From Caldifarciminota bacterium (GTDB lineage: Bacteria; Hydrothermota; Hydrothermia; B15-G9; WFZT01), in assembly GCA_026986235.1 (NCBI GenBank), contig JALSOY010000088.1, forward strand, positions 1-14,485: a stretch of DNA of 14,485 nt, given 5' to 3'. The translations under genes were made by a program, and so were the position numbers. Positions 14,101-14,485 of the stretch are shown here, piece after piece. Position 1 is the stretch's first letter, and the number at the start of each line of letters is the position of its first letter. Below the pieces are notes generated by a model, which was not told the DNA's origin, did not search any database, and saw nothing but the letters and a program-made list of their open reading frames with translations.

Positions 14101-14485
14101 TTCTTGCTCATGTCAACGCAGTCGATGAACATACTGCCTTCCTGATTGTAGCGTTTTTTATACTGTAAGCCGATCTTGACAGGTTTGCCGTTGAACTTGT
14201 CGAGTAATGCCCTGAAGTGTTTCCACTGGTCAGTTACAACAAATGTGGTCTCCTTGAAAGCATAAGAATGAGTGAAGTATTTGTTTGAGGTTGTATCCAC
14301 CCACATAAAGAGGGTATCAGGCACGGGGCTCCATGTTTTCGCCATGAAAGCGATGAAGTCCTCTCTGAGTGTATCAGGGAGGATGCCCGGTAGCAGTAGC
14401 CAGTCGTCGTAGCCGCCGTATTCGGGTATGGAATCATAGGGGTCGTTGTAAAGGCCGAGTGCGTTGCTTCCGTCAAATGATTCGC
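11145..14485 (-). CDS. Giant secreted/cell-surface protein with type-IX-like C-terminal sorting domain (5' end outside window)
   Basis: The frame is open through the right edge: upstream of the first ATG at 14345 it continues for 46 more residues without a stop (for example YNDPYDSIPEYGGYDDW), so 14345 is probably not the start. At least 1112 residues are present. The C-terminal 85 or so residues read LSQNLPNPFVRTTVIRFGLP, then SLKVYNILGQRVATLVD, GYHEVRWNG and RAGVYFYILKF, ending RRKMMILR. This is a FlgD-like, type-IX-secretion (Por) sorting domain. The rest is rich in Asp, Ser, Thr, Tyr and Trp and low in Cys, with beta-sandwich-like repeats, among them a segment SNGVLSFSQDPG...IDHKDLIAPFWEDL. 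An Ala/Leu-rich helical stretch lies near 13400-13600. No catalytic motif is recognised. An adhesin, surface-layer or degradative role is possible. GC rises sharply between about 12480 and 13560. Confidence 0.85.
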   Translation of the reverse strand, partial: ESFDGSNALGLYNDPYDSIPEYGGYDDWLLLPGILPDTLREDFIAFMAKTWSPVPDTLFMWVDTTSNKYFTHSYAFKETTFVVTDQWKHFRALLDKFNGKPVKIGLQYKKRYNQEGSMFIDCVDMSKKNDILAPAVIPFKMPHNHYYTGTQDTIIVNLSDENGVDTSTVMVWYRTRTDSGQWSSWQYVRMKFLNEFAPNVFMFRAALPAFSPGTDVQYRIVRQDTLGNSATTATFKYRIVGNAPKDEHKDLTFLTRSSPSSWFSKEIGGGFESWAYIMSGGYGGIYDDEPPSAADSGDFFWGFVAAFGPEILRSMIDSLPKHRRVILSNYLNKIEKMLNDPNSAWYIADSVVKALELYQRLGGKLPDKGKDAPSRRTVILMDMDWAEFYRDSALLKEVYRAKFIQSDLSSAQDDADTLMGIPGDPITNGMPNIIVEYQSDPDMMVPWGYECVTASGDTVIVDSGWRFMTVKNGDSTNTAGGIAYVGVARSLYFIPFNFGFFKDTTLIDTLFNRIIAFDSTASPPNVIDWCKIEPPYRDTVEPGDNTDTLHVLVYEQGLTNLTGMQDSIVVEVGYGPRGDFPDLSPNWRWFRTYFDGKVDTLYRYKGVIPVVASTEPGYYDFSFRISVRKNSGKYEAFYYADTVGHEDSLNYFTYQYPGELWVSMEHDIACDSIKNVSEGDTIFTGSQITPSAYVHNFGRNQESFKVYCFIFDTTAGDTVYRDTLNFTSIPADTSFWTNFETWSPSNLHNRSFRYLRMVIFSDLISDQYRGDDTVSVNFNLFTHEVRDSGGMICRDNNSGVSYNWIELTGGKDGVDTLKLGDDGSAWVHFGKTFYYYGRAYDSVMVTSNGVLSFSQDPGFANVELPDIDHKDLIAPFWEDLFVKSSVSGGSDSLVYARVWPDSTVIEWKGVSKVGENRPMTFEVMFKTPGNADRSYIKFQYRDMSRYDEESFDATIGVQDSAGAHSKFIQYTYNETPYTPNWSESGKKSSGSFERGKEKGGWAIMFATSEATGVGEEVRLPQMLFLSQNLPNPFVRTTVIRFGLPTAGDVSLKVYNILGQRVATLVDRRLNAGYHEVRWNGSAETGSMLRAGVYFYILKFEGRVLRRKMMILR

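Noticed and set aside
12486..14168. Plus-strand open frames of up to 147 codons opposite the giant gene
   Set aside because: They have no ribosome sites or family motifs and arise from the GC-rich codon pattern of the minus-strand gene.
11145..14345. Treating the ATG at 14345 as the start of the giant protein
   Set aside because: The same frame stays open to the right window edge with protein-like sequence, so the ATG is probably internal and the gene is 5'-truncated by the window.

Overview
The window looks like the genome of a thermophilic or salt-adapted bacterium with a compact, gene-dense chromosome and moderate GC. Bacterial identity rests on sigma70-type -35/-10 promoters, Shine-Dalgarno sites ahead of some genes, a bacterial-type PurM and a very long extracellular protein ending in a type-IX-secretion-like (FlgD-like) C-terminal domain. 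The mannosylglycerate genes mpgS-mpgP are typical of (hyper)thermophiles. Together with archease, FolE2 and a Dph6-like ATP pyrophosphatase, this suggests a deep-branching uncultivated lineage such as the WOR-3/Hydrothermae group. That placement is inference only.

Layout: (i) 1-2099 holds the 3' end of an ABC-transporter ATPase on +, meeting the convergent operon mpgS-mpgP (-), which makes the compatible solute mannosylglycerate. (ii) 2100-2305 is a divergent promoter region with several inverted repeats. (iii) 2306-4097 (+) holds an MFS transporter and a metallo-beta-lactamase-fold hydrolase. (iv) 4081-4749 (-) is a Dph6-like ATP pyrophosphatase. (v) 4852-6150 (+) is a DUF438/hemerythrin-like/PAS sensor protein with a strong palindrome at its promoter. 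(vi) 6110-7685 (-) is a translationally coupled operon archease - divergent 6-pyruvoyl-tetrahydropterin-synthase-like protein - FolE2. (vii) 7703-9656 (+) holds a CapA-family protein and purM. (viii) 9661-9734 (-) is tRNA-Arg(CCT). (ix) 9786-11035 (+) is an AT-rich two-gene cassette, a Panacea-domain protein overlapping an unrecognised protein with nuclease-like features; it is a candidate toxin-antitoxin or defence module. (x) 11076-11129 is a perfect 25-bp hairpin. (xi) From 11145 to the right edge (-) runs a giant secreted protein whose N-terminus lies outside the window.

Four points stand out. First, many genes have a -10 hexamer ending only 6-8 nt before the start codon and no ribosome-binding site, so their mRNAs should be leaderless. 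They coexist with genes that have good Shine-Dalgarno sites. Second, the divergent capA/archease pair appears to share one symmetric -10 region. Third, the Panacea cassette has a perfect 17-bp palindrome over its -35 element. Fourth, the pterin enzyme homologue keeps its zinc histidines but lacks the usual Cys and Asp-His catalytic residues.

Convergent genes overlap by 13, 17 and 41 bp, and coupled genes overlap by GTGA or ATGA. No gene-free stretch exceeds 300 bases; the longest is 2100-2305.
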